A stretch of 64,000 bases of DNA, taken from the NCBI RefSeq assembly GCF_000252855.1, contig NC_017045.1, positions 2,046,001-2,110,000 on the forward strand. Reading direction: 5' to 3'. Numbering within the stretch: position 1 is the stretch's first letter; the number at the start of each line of letters is the position of its first letter. Below are positions 18,321 to 28,907 of this stretch, piece by piece. The notes beneath the pieces were generated by a model. It searched no databases. It worked only from the letters and a program-made list of their open reading frames with translations, and was not told where the DNA came from. The position numbers were made by a program, and so were the translations under genes. This stretch comes from Riemerella anatipestifer ATCC 11845 = DSM 15868. GTDB taxonomy: Bacteria > Bacteroidota > Bacteroidia > Flavobacteriales > Weeksellaceae.

Positions 18321-21300
18321 ATGAACACCAACTTTGCTTTTCTAAAAAACGAATTTAAAGACCTCTATGAGCATAGTAAAAGTGCGGAGCAAAACACCTT
18401 TACTCAGCCTAGATTTTGTTTAATTTCTTGTCGCATTACGCTAGAGAAAGCAATGCATTGGCTTTATGATAACGATGAGGATTTGCACTTGCCTTACCAA
18501 AAGAATTTGGCGGCACTCATGTATGCAGACGATTTTAAAAACATCGTAAAGCCCTCTATGTTTAGAGAGTTGGTGTACATTCAAAAAATAGGTAATAGGG
18601 CGGCACATGGCGAAAAAGTAACCGCAATGGAAGCCTTACAAGGGCTGAAGAATTTGTTTCGTTTTCTTTCTTGGGTTAGCAAATATTATAGCCAAGAAGA
18701 CCCAGAAATTCCCCCTTTTGAGGAACGCTACATTCCTTACGATACACCTAGGGAAACGGAAGCCCAAGTTATACAAGATTTAGAGAATAAAAGCCGAGCA
18801 GTCTTAGAAAAAGAAGAAGCTCTGATAAGAGAACGCCAACTGCTAGAGCAAGAAAGGAAAGACCTAAGGAAAGAGCGAGAGGCTTATCTAAAACTGATGA
18901 CCGAGCGTAAGCAGGAAAGAACCGAAACTTACCAGAATGTGGAGGCGGTGCCAGAACTTACTTCCGAAAAAGAGACTCGCCGTTTGCTTATAGACCTTAT
19001 GCTGAAAGAAGCAGGTTGGGGAAATTTACAAAAAGGTATCAATACAGAATATCCTGTGGAGGGGATGCCTGCTAGTACCAACCCATCGGGTAAGGGTTTT
19101 GTAGATTATGTCTTGTGGGATGATAACGGTAAACCATTGGCTGTGATAGAAGCGAAAAAAGCCAGCTATGATGCTGCCAACGGAAAACACCAAGCCAGCC
19201 TTTACGCCGATGCTCTTGAAAGGAAATTTGGGCAACGCCCTCTGATTTTCTATACCAATGGTTATGAGGTTTATTTTTGGGACGATACTTTCTACACGCC
19301 ACGCAGGGTGTATGGTTTCTTTAATAAAAAAGAATTACAAACTCTTATCAAACGAAGAAAGGAGCGTAGCGATATTCGTCAGTTTCAGATAAATCAGAAT
19401 ATTGCGGGTCGTCCGTATCAGCTCCAAGCTATCCAAAGAGTGGCAGAAACTTTGGTGGGAGAACACAGAGGCAATCTAAGAGGTAAAAGCCGAAAGGCAC
19501 TCCTAGTGATGGCTACAGGAAGCGGAAAAACCCGTACTTCTGCCGCTATGGTAGATATGTTTACCAAGTGCAATTGGGCAAAACGGATTCTGTTTTTGGC
19601 AGATAGGAACGCATTGGTTACACAGGCAAAAAATGCATTTAAGGAACATTTGCCACACCTTTCAGCCATAGATTTAACACAAGATAAAGATGATGGTACG
19701 GCTCGTGTGGTATTTTCCACTTACCCTACTATGATGAACCGTATAGACCAAATAACAAGCAACGGCGAAAGACAGTTTAGCATCGGACATTTCGATGTGA
19801 TTATCATTGACGAAGCCCATCGTTCGGTCTATCAAAAATACCAAGCGATTTTTGATTATTTTGATGCCATACTTATTGGGCTCACAGCAACGCCTAAAAA
19901 GGATATTGATAGAAACACCTATCAGCTTTTTGAGATAGAAGACGATAATCCCACCTTTGCTTACGAGCTAGACACCGCTGTGAAAGAAGGCTTTTTAGTA
20001 CCACCTAAGGCTTTGTCTGTTCCCGTGAAATATGTGAGAGAAGGGATAAAATACAAAGAGCTAAACGAGAAAGATAAAGCAGAAATAGAAACTCTTTTTG
20101 GGCTAGATAGCGAAGAGAATGAAGATTTTGAAATTAGCAAAAATAAGATTAACTCATCACTTTTTAATACCGATACAGTAGATAAAGTATTGTCCTACCT
20201 TATGGAGAAAGGGTTAAAGGTAGAGTCTGGTGATAAGCTAGGGAAAACTATTATTTTCGCTAAAAATCATAATCACGCTGTTTTTATAGAGGAACGATTT
20301 AATAAAATGTACCCTGAATACGGAGGAACTTTTCTGCGTGTGATTGATAACTACGAGGATAAAGCCCAAAACCTATTAGAGAATTTTTGCTTTGATAAAG
20401 GCGAAGAAAAAGATCCTCAAATTGCGGTTTCGGTGGATATGATGGATACTGGAGTAGATGCTCCAAGGGTATTGAATTTGGTCTTCTTTAAAGAAGTGAA
20501 ATCCTTTGCTAAATTTTGGCAAATGATAGGGCGAGGCACTAGAAAATGCCCTGATATTTTCGGTAAAGACCAAGATAAAGAGTTTTTCTTAATCTTTGAC
20601 ATCTGTGGTAATTTTGAATATTTTGACGAATTCCCAGATGGTTATCAGCCTAGCCAAACTCAATCTTTGCAATCCCGATTGTTTGACATACAGTTAGATA
20701 TTGTGTTTCACCTGCAACAACAATCAGAAAAAACATTATCTGCTTTGGCTTTAGAACAAGAGTATTTGCAACAGTTGCAAGCTAAGGTTCAGCAATTAGA
20801 CGAACAGCGTTTTGAGGTAAGGAAGCATTGGGAAATGGTCCGAAAGTATAAAGAGGCTTCTGCTTGGGTTCAGCTATCTCGTTCGGCACTGCTAGAGCTT
20901 TACGGTATAAGCCATCTAGTTTCCTATACTGAGGATAAAGATGAAATGGCTAAAAAGTTTGATTTATTACTTTTTAATCTCAATCTAGCGTTGGTTACTT
21001 CGGACAAAAAACAAAAAAACTACATTGCCAATGTAATGAATTTTGGACAATTACTAGGCAAAAAACTTAATATCCCAATTGTAAAACAAAGAGAGGGAAT
21101 TATAAAAGACATCCAGACCGATGCTTTTTGGCATTCGGTAGATTTGGCTACCGTAGAGCAGATTCGTACCGAACTGAGGGAAGTGGTTAAAGTACTTAGA
21201 GATGAGGATAAAGAAAAACCTATCTACACCACTATTGAAGATGAACTAAATGTGAATGAGGTAAGAGAAATGGATTTGCTAGAAAACTACACTTCTCTAC

Positions 21301-21764
21301 AAAGCTATAAAGACCGTGTGGAACATTTTATTAGGAAAAATAAGCACCATTTGGTTATTGATAAACTTTACAAAAACATTCCGATTACGCCTAGCGAACT
21401 AAAGTCTTTGGAGGATTTCTTGGTACATCAAAAATTCAATCTCAGCGATATAGAAAAAGAGTATGAAACAAAGTCTTTAGGGCTTTTCATTCGTAAAGTT
21501 TTAGGGTTAGACATACAAGCAGCTAATGCCCACTTTGCTCGGTTTATACAAGAAGAAAACTTAACTGCCGACCAAATGTTGTTTGTAGAAAAAATCATTC
21601 ATTACCTTAACAAAAACGGAATTTTAGATAAACAAATGCTTACCAAACCTCCGTTTAACGACCAATATGATAACGGCATTTTAGGTGTTTTTGAGGAGAA
21701 AACACAGGTAATGAAGATTATAGGTCTAGTAGATGAGATCTCCAAAAATGCAGGAGTAGCATAG
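18321..21764 (+). CDS. hsdR: Type I restriction-modification endonuclease subunit R
   Basis: The restriction and translocation subunit, 1,147 residues. Residues about 1-130 form a DUF4145-like helical domain, followed by a charged coiled coil (about 150-200). The nuclease domain has Asp262, then Glu277-x-Lys279 in VIEAKKA, a PD-(D/E)xK site. The motor has Walker A ATGSGKT (398-404), DEAH (497-500) and TATP. The C-terminal helical part contacts HsdM. It lies 134 bp after hsdS; two TAnnTTTG boxes at 18263 and 18281 may give it a separate promoter. With hsdM and hsdS it forms an apparently complete system. Confidence 0.95.
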   Translation: MNTNFAFLKNEFKDLYEHSKSAEQNTFTQPRFCLISCRITLEKAMHWLYDNDEDLHLPYQKNLAALMYADDFKNIVKPSMFRELVYIQKIGNRAAHGEKVTAMEALQGLKNLFRFLSWVSKYYSQEDPEIPPFEERYIPYDTPRETEAQVIQDLENKSRAVLEKEEALIRERQLLEQERKDLRKEREAYLKLMTERKQERTETYQNVEAVPELTSEKETRRLLIDLMLKEAGWGNLQKGINTEYPVEGMPASTNPSGKGFVDYVLWDDNGKPLAVIEAKKASYDAANGKHQASLYADALERKFGQRPLIFYTNGYEVYFWDDTFYTPRRVYGFFNKKELQTLIKRRKERSDIRQFQINQNIAGRPYQLQAIQRVAETLVGEHRGNLRGKSRKALLVMATGSGKTRTSAAMVDMFTKCNWAKRILFLADRNALVTQAKNAFKEHLPHLSAIDLTQDKDDGTARVVFSTYPTMMNRIDQITSNGERQFSIGHFDVIIIDEAHRSVYQKYQAIFDYFDAILIGLTATPKKDIDRNTYQLFEIEDDNPTFAYELDTAVKEGFLVPPKALSVPVKYVREGIKYKELNEKDKAEIETLFGLDSEENEDFEISKNKINSSLFNTDTVDKVLSYLMEKGLKVESGDKLGKTIIFAKNHNHAVFIEERFNKMYPEYGGTFLRVIDNYEDKAQNLLENFCFDKGEEKDPQIAVSVDMMDTGVDAPRVLNLVFFKEVKSFAKFWQMIGRGTRKCPDIFGKDQDKEFFLIFDICGNFEYFDEFPDGYQPSQTQSLQSRLFDIQLDIVFHLQQQSEKTLSALALEQEYLQQLQAKVQQLDEQRFEVRKHWEMVRKYKEASAWVQLSRSALLELYGISHLVSYTEDKDEMAKKFDLLLFNLNLALVTSDKKQKNYIANVMNFGQLLGKKLNIPIVKQREGIIKDIQTDAFWHSVDLATVEQIRTELREVVKVLRDEDKEKPIYTTIEDELNVNEVREMDLLENYTSLQSYKDRVEHFIRKNKHHLVIDKLYKNIPITPSELKSLEDFLVHQKFNLSDIEKEYETKSLGLFIRKVLGLDIQAANAHFARFIQEENLTADQMLFVEKIIHYLNKNGILDKQMLTKPPFNDQYDNGILGVFEEKTQVMKIIGLVDEISKNAGVA

Positions 21765-21829
21765 GACTTTTAGTTTTTTATTGATGAGAAGGAGAGGTGT
21801 CGCTCTATAACAAAACACCTCTCGTTAGC

Positions 21830-22690
21830 CTACTCAATATTTCTTCTTAGTTTTGTTATATAAATTTCTGTGAGCACAGGGAAATGGTCATACGGATATT
21901 GTCCGTAGAACTGATTGGACAGGATTTGGTATTGTAAAACCTCCGTGTCTTTTGGAACGAATATATAATCTATCCTAGGTGATTGCCCTACTTTTTTGCC
22001 AAACGCCTGAAAAGTTCCGTTGTTAAGTAATGTTTTTTTGGCTAGTGTAGAGGCTTCAGCTAGGGGAGGTAATACCTGTTGCAATAGCTCTTGATTGCTA
22101 AAAGTGGTGTTGAAGTCTCCCATGACTAAAGTGTAGATATTTTGCTCTCTATCTTTGTTAATATATTCTTGAATTAAGGCAAGGCTATTTTTCCTAGACA
22201 ACTCACTCTCATGGTCAAAATGTAGGTTATATATCTTTAGAGTTGATTTGGAAATGTTGTCTTTTAGCATTACCCAAGAGCAAATCCTATTAAGATTTGC
22301 TCCCCAAGCTTTGGAAATTTTGTTAGGGGTTGGTGAAAGCCAAAAGGTTCCAGAGTCTAACAATTCAAACCTATTTTTATTAAAAAATAGAGGACAAGCT
22401 TCCCCTTGGTTTTCGCTATCTCTTCCTAGGCTGTAGGAGTTGTAGCTAGGTAGAATTGTTTTCAAATCAAGATATTGATTTGGTAATACCTCCTGAAATC
22501 CAATGATATCAGGAATATAAAACTCTAATAGGTTTTTAGTATTTAATATTCTATTACGCCATACATTCAGTCCGTCATCAGGGTTATCATATCTGATATT
22601 AAAGGTCATTAGTTTTAGATTTTGGCTCGAATAGAAAGAGCTAAAGAGTAAAACCCAAGCTAAGAATAAATTAGTGATGATTGTTTTCAT
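21830..22690 (-). CDS. Exported endonuclease/exonuclease/phosphatase family protein
   Basis: A 286-residue hydrolase with a signal peptide (residues 1-22). It has the DNase I-like fold signatures: MTFNIRYDNPDDG, GFQEVLPNQ (metal-binding Glu), GDFNTTF, PRIDYIFV and a final DHFPV. Such secreted enzymes cleave phosphodiesters or phosphomonoesters of nucleic acids, sphingomyelin or inositol phosphates. Its start overlaps the end of the alkaline-phosphatase gene by 20 bp, making it the last gene of the phosphate-ester locus. Confidence 0.85.
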   Translation of the reverse strand: MKTIITNLFLAWVLLFSSFYSSQNLKLMTFNIRYDNPDDGLNVWRNRILNTKNLLEFYIPDIIGFQEVLPNQYLDLKTILPSYNSYSLGRDSENQGEACPLFFNKNRFELLDSGTFWLSPTPNKISKAWGANLNRICSWVMLKDNISKSTLKIYNLHFDHESELSRKNSLALIQEYINKDREQNIYTLVMGDFNTTFSNQELLQQVLPPLAEASTLAKKTLLNNGTFQAFGKKVGQSPRIDYIFVPKDTEVLQYQILSNQFYGQYPYDHFPVLTEIYITKLRRNIE

Positions 22691-24488
22691 GTTGCATGTT
22701 AAGAGCTTTTAATATTTTATAAAAAACATCAGTGTTATCCATAAATCCAGTGAATTGTTCGGCTCCAGGACCATAGGCAAATACTATTGTAGGTAGAGCT
22801 GTGTGATCCATCGTGGCAAATTGTCCAAATATTTTATTTTGTTTAGGGTTGCCTCCAAGTAATGTAAGTCCTCCTGTTTCGTGGTCTCCTACTACTACAA
22901 CTAGAGTTTCTTCATTTTCATCAGCAAATTTCAATGCTGAACCTACAATATTATCCATCTCTTGCAGTTCAGACACAGCATAAGGAAGGTCTCGCCAATG
23001 CCCACCAACATCTGTTTGACTGGCTTCTATTAAAAAGAAAAAACCTTGTTTGTTTTTGTTTAATTTGTTTAAGAAAAGAGAGTAGGCTTGTTGTAGCCAG
23101 TTGTTTCTCTTGTCTAGTTTCATTTTTTCTGCTGTTTGGTCAAGTATCAAAGTCTTTTTTGAGTGAGATAAATCACAGTCTAGCGATTTTGCTATTTTGA
23201 TACCTTGATTTTTTAGGTGATTTTCTATCTCTTCTGACCATCCTGAAAACGGTGAACCTGCTAGATATTTCAGCTTAGAAGTTGGGAAAAATGAAATGAT
23301 TTTGGTGTGGTCATTACGGTTAGTAGTATGGGCGTAGAAATCTGCAGGAGTAGCATCGGTTACCTCTGCTGTTGTTACCACGGCACTTACTTTGCCATAT
23401 TTATCAAGAATATCTGGTAATAGTTCTAGGGGATTTCCTTTTTTATCTACTCCAACATAGGCATTATTAGTTTTAACCCCACTAGAAAAAGCCGTAGAGC
23501 CAGGTGCAGAATCTGTGATAAAAGAGTCTGCTGATGAAGTGTTTACTACCCCAGAATAAGGCATTTTGAAGATGTTCAGATTGTTACCATTGGCGGTATA
23601 TGCAGCGTATAGCTGTGGTAAAGAGACGCCATCTGGTATAAAAAGCAAAATATTTTTTGCCTTTTTTTTATCAAAGTTTTTGTATTTGGGCTGATAGGGT
23701 TGGTGGGAAACTTTGGAAGTATAGCTACTTTTGGCTAGTCGTTCAAGAACTTCTGCTAGGGCTTTAGGTTGGTCCGTTGAAATATAATCTACATTATATA
23801 CCATTAGTGTATGCCACGCATTGATTTCATCTGGGCTTCCCCAAAATCTAATAGGTTTTCCTAAGGAGTGAACTTTGTCTATAGTCTCAAGAATAGTTTG
23901 TTTCTCTCTAGCTTTGGGATAGCCTTTGCCATTCCATTGAGTGTACTTCTTGAAATCATCACTAATTATTGCAATTTTTGCTAGTTCGTTTTGGGAATAT
24001 CTTTCACCAATTCTCCCATCAAACATTAAATAATAGGGATATTGAGAAAATAATTCTTTAGGTGGTATATTGCCTGTAATTACAAATTGAACCTGTTGAT
24101 GCAGATTTGGATATGTCTCTAATAGGTTTTGAATTTGAGGTAAAGTATCTTGCCAAGGAGTTTTTAGGTCAATTAGAAGTTTCAGTGGCCGTCCTTTTCC
24201 CTCAACCCAAAGTTTTGAGAGTGGTTTTATATATAAGGTTTCTAGTGTTCTATCATTCTGTATTTCTGAGGCATCGTGGGCAACCATAAGATTATTGCCG
24301 TCCCAATGTACATCTACTTCTATTAACCCAAATCCTAAGGTGAAACTTTCTATTAGAGGGGAGGTCTGCAAGTAATCATTGTGAGAAAATCCGTTTTCTA
24401 AGCTGTATTTTTCATAATTTTGAGAGAAAAATAGCTTCACTGAAAATAGCAGTCCGAAGACTGCTACTTGTTTTAGTATATTTTTCAT
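22671..24488 (-). CDS. GDPD-like phosphodiesterase / alkaline phosphatase fusion
   Basis: A two-domain exported enzyme of 605 residues. After a signal peptide (1-22), residues about 33-260 form a PI-PLC/GDPD-type domain: His36 in SHNDY, EVDVH (57-61) and VAHD (His71). Residues about 277-600 are an alkaline phosphatase: LLFIPDGVS with a metal aspartate, TDSAPGSTAF with nucleophile Ser327, and GDHETGG near the C-terminus. The first domain could cleave a phosphodiester and the second release phosphate from the resulting monoester. ATG 24488 overlaps the susD stop as TAATG; an in-frame TTG at 24494 is less likely. Confidence 0.9.
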   Translation of the reverse strand: MKNILKQVAVFGLLFSVKLFFSQNYEKYSLENGFSHNDYLQTSPLIESFTLGFGLIEVDVHWDGNNLMVAHDASEIQNDRTLETLYIKPLSKLWVEGKGRPLKLLIDLKTPWQDTLPQIQNLLETYPNLHQQVQFVITGNIPPKELFSQYPYYLMFDGRIGERYSQNELAKIAIISDDFKKYTQWNGKGYPKAREKQTILETIDKVHSLGKPIRFWGSPDEINAWHTLMVYNVDYISTDQPKALAEVLERLAKSSYTSKVSHQPYQPKYKNFDKKKAKNILLFIPDGVSLPQLYAAYTANGNNLNIFKMPYSGVVNTSSADSFITDSAPGSTAFSSGVKTNNAYVGVDKKGNPLELLPDILDKYGKVSAVVTTAEVTDATPADFYAHTTNRNDHTKIISFFPTSKLKYLAGSPFSGWSEEIENHLKNQGIKIAKSLDCDLSHSKKTLILDQTAEKMKLDKRNNWLQQAYSLFLNKLNKNKQGFFFLIEASQTDVGGHWRDLPYAVSELQEMDNIVGSALKFADENEETLVVVVGDHETGGLTLLGGNPKQNKIFGQFATMDHTALPTIVFAYGPGAEQFTGFMDNTDVFYKILKALNMQHENNHH

Positions 24489-25999
24489 TACCAACCTTCG
24501 TTTTGAGTAATAATACCGTTACTATTTAATACTTCTCGCCTTGGTACAGCCCATACATTATGGATGGCAGGATTGAAGTTTCTAGCCTCCCACACTTGGT
24601 TTCCGCTCCAGCCATGCAGTGGTTTAGCATATACGGCTTGCGCGTCTCCCCATCTTACTAAATCTCTATGGCGATCGCTCCATTCGCCTGCTAGTTCATT
24701 TCGTCTTTCTCTTTTTAAATCGGTCATTGTATTTCCAGATTTAGGGGATAAGCCTGCTCTTACACGAATCATATTAATTTCGGTATCTGCGTTTTTTCCC
24801 TGCATTAGTTTGGCTTCTGCTGCAATCAAGATAACTTCAGCGTAGCGCATCAAAGGAATATTTAAGTTAGTAGCTGGAAAATCTCCGTTTTGGCTAACAA
24901 TACTTGGATTATTTTTAATATCTACTTTGAAAGCATCCATATATTTATTGAATTGCATTTCTGTAGGACTGTTTACTGTAGAATACACTCTTTCTTTATT
25001 ATTAAAAATGAATTTGTCGCCTGGTTTTAAAATAGTAGCTTCTCTTCTTTTATCTCCTTCTTCGTAGCTATCGTATAGTTCTTTAGTAGGGGTGAAATAT
25101 CCCCATCCGTTATATTCTCCCCAACCTCTGTTTTCTAACATTACTCCTGCTAATATAGACCCCCAACCTGTAAACTCTGGAGTTGTATTGGCACTCCATA
25201 TATATTCTGAACCAAAGTTGTTTTCTGCTTTAAATACATCTCTAAAATTAGCCATTAGTTGCCTATTCCCCTCTTTCATTACCTTAGTTGCCCAGATTTC
25301 TGCATTGGCATAGTCTTTTTTGAATAGGTACACTTTGGATAATAATGCCCAAGCTGCCACTTTATGTGGTCTTCCTTTCTCACTTGCAGAAAGTTCGTTG
25401 AGCCAAGGTAACATTTCTCCAGCCTTTTTAAGGTCTTCTATAATCATATCATAGTTTACATTTACATTTGTTGCTCTTGGGATAGGCTCTTTAGCAATGC
25501 TTCCATCTCTAGGAAGAATAGGGACGCCTGCTTTCTCATTACCATAGTTGGAGGCTAATTCAAAGTACATTCTGCTAGACATAAATAGAGCTTCACCTTT
25601 GTATTTGTTTTTTACTTTTTCTGAGGCTGAGGTTTGGTCGGCATAGTGTAGGACATCATTAGCTCGTGCTATTGTCCAATACCTTACAAACCATTGGTTT
25701 TCTAAGGAGCCTCCAAGGTATGAGCTGTTAAAGTTTTTGGCGTTGTCAGCCTCTGCTCTTGTACGCCCTGTAACCATATCATCAGATGCATTTATGAACC
25801 AAAAAAGTCCGCGTCCATAAAATTCTCCACTCATTAACTGGCGGTACATTGCGTTAGAACCTGTCATTAGGTCATATTCTGTTTTCCAAAAATTCTGCAA
25901 ATTTGGAGAGCCTTCTTGTTCAATATCAAGTTCTCTACTACAAGATTGAAGGCTGAAAGCAAGTATAAGAGATAGGGCTAGTATTTTCAGAGTTTTCAT
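24488..25999 (-). CDS. SusD/RagB-family outer-membrane nutrient-binding lipoprotein
   Basis: A surface lipoprotein of 503 residues with lipobox LQSC. It has the SusD helical TPR core (AKNFNSSYLGG, RANDVLHYAD, GEALFMSSRMYFELASNYG) and the C-terminal RRNELAGEWSDRHRDLVRWGDA block. It acts as the lid of the neighbouring SusC channel, 20 bp upstream. Because the flanking genes are phosphatases rather than glycoside hydrolases, the ligand is probably an organic phosphate; this is inference from context. Confidence 0.92.
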   Translation of the reverse strand: MKTLKILALSLILAFSLQSCSRELDIEQEGSPNLQNFWKTEYDLMTGSNAMYRQLMSGEFYGRGLFWFINASDDMVTGRTRAEADNAKNFNSSYLGGSLENQWFVRYWTIARANDVLHYADQTSASEKVKNKYKGEALFMSSRMYFELASNYGNEKAGVPILPRDGSIAKEPIPRATNVNVNYDMIIEDLKKAGEMLPWLNELSASEKGRPHKVAAWALLSKVYLFKKDYANAEIWATKVMKEGNRQLMANFRDVFKAENNFGSEYIWSANTTPEFTGWGSILAGVMLENRGWGEYNGWGYFTPTKELYDSYEEGDKRREATILKPGDKFIFNNKERVYSTVNSPTEMQFNKYMDAFKVDIKNNPSIVSQNGDFPATNLNIPLMRYAEVILIAAEAKLMQGKNADTEINMIRVRAGLSPKSGNTMTDLKRERRNELAGEWSDRHRDLVRWGDAQAVYAKPLHGWSGNQVWEARNFNPAIHNVWAVPRREVLNSNGIITQNEGW

Positions 26000-26019
26000 A
26001 ATATATCTTTTAATTATAA

Positions 26020-28890
26020 TTATAGACTAATGTTTACACCTAGAATGATATTTTTGGCTATAGGGTAGCGTCCCTGATCAATTCCCAAGAAATCCATTCC
26101 TACTTCGGGATCAAATCCTGTATATTTTGTAAACGTTAAAAGGTTGGTGCCAGAGGCATAGATTCTTAATTTTTTGATACCAGCAGAAGTTAGAGCAGGT
26201 GATTGTACATTATAACCAATACTAAAATTTCTCAAACGCAAGAAAGAGCCATCTTCTACATAAAAATCCGAAACATTAGAGTAGTTTCCATTAGGGTCTC
26301 TTGCTACGACACGAGGAATGTTGGTTGCGGTATTGTTTGGAGACCATGCGTTGAGGATGTCTCTGTCTAAATTATAGTTTTGGCCAGCTCCTACTGGGTT
26401 CATAGTAACAAATTTTAGAGCATTAAAGATTTTGTTTCCGTGTACTCCTTGGAAAAATGCTGATAAATCCCAATTGTCATATTCTAGATTTATGGTAAAA
26501 GCATAAGTTAATTTAGGAAAAGGATTACCTAGGTTTACATAGTCATCTTTAGGATTGAGTGCTCCAGTAGAACTATTGGCTTTTAAAAATTTTAAATCAC
26601 CAGGTTTTGCATTAGGTTGTAATAAGTTTCCGTTGGAATCTATATGGGCTTTTACTTCTGCATCTGACTGGAAAATACCTCCTGTCTTATATCCGTAGTA
26701 AGAATACATAGATTGCCCAACAACATTTCTTACAGGGTAGAGTGATCTACGCATATTGGCATTCATTTGCATTTCGGTAGACTCTCCCATTGATAATATC
26801 TCATTCTTTAGAGTTGCAAAATTCGCATTGATGTTATAGCGGAAACGATTGCTAGTTCTATTTCTAAAATTAACTCCAACTTCAAATCCAGTATCTAGAA
26901 ATGTTCCCACATTCTCATATATTTCTGTATATCCAGAAGTACTAGGTAGCGGTTTTGCCATAATTTGGTCTAGAGACTTTTTGTGAAAATAATCTACGGT
27001 CATCGTAAAGCGGTCACGCGATATCCCAATATCTATCCCTAAAGTATTTTGTTGGCTTTTTCCCCATTTTAAATTAGGATTTCCAAGAATACTAGCATAA
27101 TAAGCCATGTTTTGTGTAGGATTCTCTCCAAAAATAATGTTTTCAAATCTGGTAAATAGGGGATAGATGGCGTTAACATTATTTTGTAGTCCACCTAAAT
27201 TTCCTGTCAGACCGTGGCTGTATCTCAGTTTTAATGTGCTAAAATGAGACCCAGTCATAAAGTTTTCCTGTGCGATATTCCATGCTCCTGAAATTGCATA
27301 GTAGTTTTCAAATCTATTTTGTTTTGGAAGTAGTGAGGTGCCATCTTTTCTACCTATCAATGATAAAATATAACGAGAATGATAGTCATAGTTTAATCTT
27401 ACCATTGCAGAGGTTAATGCCCTTTTCTCCAAGAAACTTTCTGTAATTTTTGTTCCTGTTCCGTTTTGTAGATACATAAATGATGGTGTTTCTTGCGGAA
27501 AATTCTCTATAGAAGCCCCAAAGCCTTCTCCTGAATCTTTTTGGAAGGAATATAAACCAGTTAAGCTAATATTATGTTTGCCAAAACTTCTATCATAAGT
27601 TAAAATTTGTTCGGAGAGTAATGTTTTTAAATAATTGGTTCTATATCCAACACCATTTCTAAAATCAGGTTTTCCAATTTCTGGTCTTTGAACTTTAACA
27701 TCTTTATTATTGATAAAAGATTGATTTAGTGATAAATTAGATCTAAATTTTAAATGAGGATTTATTTTTATCTCTAGATAAGGATTAATTAATAGTGTGT
27801 GTACTGGTCTTCTAAAGTTAATACGCTCTAATTCTGCAACTGGGTTTACGGTGTCTCCGTAATCTCCAGCAAAATCTAAAGGAAGTCCGCTATAGTTACC
27901 ATTCTTATCTCTAACAGTAACGCTTGGGGTATAATACATAGCCGCTAAAATAGCTCCAGTGTAGCCATCATTTGTGTTTGCACCATTTCCTGCCAAACTA
28001 GTGTAACTAAGATTTTGTCCCAGCTTAAACCAAGGTTTTAATTGATGGTCTGTATTCAGCCTAAAGTTGTAACGGTCTAAGCCAGTATTTAATAAGGTAC
28101 CTTCTTGCTTACGATAATTAAAGCTCATAAAGGCATTAGTTTTTTCTCCTCCACTGCTTAAATCAACGTTGTAATCTTGAATAGAACCTGTTCTAAAGAT
28201 TTCTTCTATCCAATCTGTTCTAGTGATTCGACCGTCTGGATTTGTGGTGGGATCAAATGCTCTAGGAACTGCAAGTCCTGCATTTTGGTATGCTTTAGTC
28301 ATTATGTCTTGGAATTCAGCAGCATTCAAAGCCTTCTTTTTTCGCCAAGCTTGTTGGAAACCTTGTTTTACATCAAAATTGATATTGAGCTGCCCTTTTT
28401 TACCTTTCTTGGTGGTAATAAAGATAACCCCTCCAGATGCTCTAGCTCCATAAACTGCCGCCGTAGCATCTTTTACCACATTCATAGATTCTATATCATT
28501 TGGGTTTATAAAAGGGGCTTTTTCAAATAACACGCCATCAATAACATAAAGTGGTTCTTCTCCATTAACACCCCCTAGACCACGAATCGTAACTTTTGGG
28601 ATTGAAGTAGGATCTCCTCCTTCGCCAGTAACCATAACTCCAGCTGTTTTTCCTTGTAGTACGTCTGCTACACTCGCTACTGAGCGGTCTGCAATATTGT
28701 CTAAATTAGTTTTAGCTACGGAACCTGAAGTCTTTTTAAATTCTTTTCTACCGTATCCAATATTCACCAATGTTACTTCCTCTATCACTTTAGTTTTTAC
28801 ACTATCTTGATGAGATTGTGCTAAAGCAAGAGATGGAAATGTAGCTAATCCTAATAGGTAGCAAATTGCTGTAGTTTTCTTTCTAAACAT
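26020..28890 (-). CDS. SusC/RagA-family TonB-dependent outer-membrane receptor
   Basis: A 956-residue outer-membrane channel. Signal peptide (1-24), a short TonB-box-like stretch (VIEEVTLVNIGYGR), then the plug domain with VADVLQGKTAGV, VTIRGLGG, PLYVIDGV and the SusC signature DATAAVYGARASGGV, and a 22-strand barrel ending LGVNISL. It lacks the N-terminal carboxypeptidase-D-like domain that many SusC proteins carry. It forms a pair with the SusD gene 20 bp downstream. A 10-bp inverted repeat and a TAATTTTG box lie just upstream. Confidence 0.93.
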   Translation of the reverse strand: MFRKKTTAICYLLGLATFPSLALAQSHQDSVKTKVIEEVTLVNIGYGRKEFKKTSGSVAKTNLDNIADRSVASVADVLQGKTAGVMVTGEGGDPTSIPKVTIRGLGGVNGEEPLYVIDGVLFEKAPFINPNDIESMNVVKDATAAVYGARASGGVIFITTKKGKKGQLNINFDVKQGFQQAWRKKKALNAAEFQDIMTKAYQNAGLAVPRAFDPTTNPDGRITRTDWIEEIFRTGSIQDYNVDLSSGGEKTNAFMSFNYRKQEGTLLNTGLDRYNFRLNTDHQLKPWFKLGQNLSYTSLAGNGANTNDGYTGAILAAMYYTPSVTVRDKNGNYSGLPLDFAGDYGDTVNPVAELERINFRRPVHTLLINPYLEIKINPHLKFRSNLSLNQSFINNKDVKVQRPEIGKPDFRNGVGYRTNYLKTLLSEQILTYDRSFGKHNISLTGLYSFQKDSGEGFGASIENFPQETPSFMYLQNGTGTKITESFLEKRALTSAMVRLNYDYHSRYILSLIGRKDGTSLLPKQNRFENYYAISGAWNIAQENFMTGSHFSTLKLRYSHGLTGNLGGLQNNVNAIYPLFTRFENIIFGENPTQNMAYYASILGNPNLKWGKSQQNTLGIDIGISRDRFTMTVDYFHKKSLDQIMAKPLPSTSGYTEIYENVGTFLDTGFEVGVNFRNRTSNRFRYNINANFATLKNEILSMGESTEMQMNANMRRSLYPVRNVVGQSMYSYYGYKTGGIFQSDAEVKAHIDSNGNLLQPNAKPGDLKFLKANSSTGALNPKDDYVNLGNPFPKLTYAFTINLEYDNWDLSAFFQGVHGNKIFNALKFVTMNPVGAGQNYNLDRDILNAWSPNNTATNIPRVVARDPNGNYSNVSDFYVEDGSFLRLRNFSIGYNVQSPALTSAGIKKLRIYASGTNLLTFTKYTGFDPEVGMDFLGIDQGRYPIAKNIILGVNISL

Positions 28891-28907
28891 AGTTAAAAAT
28901 TTTGGCT

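Noticed and set aside
21792-21823. GAGAGGTGT/ACACCTCTC stem-loop between hsdR and the EEP gene as an intrinsic terminator
   Set aside because: The stem is real, but no T-run follows it on either strand, so I do not call it a terminator.
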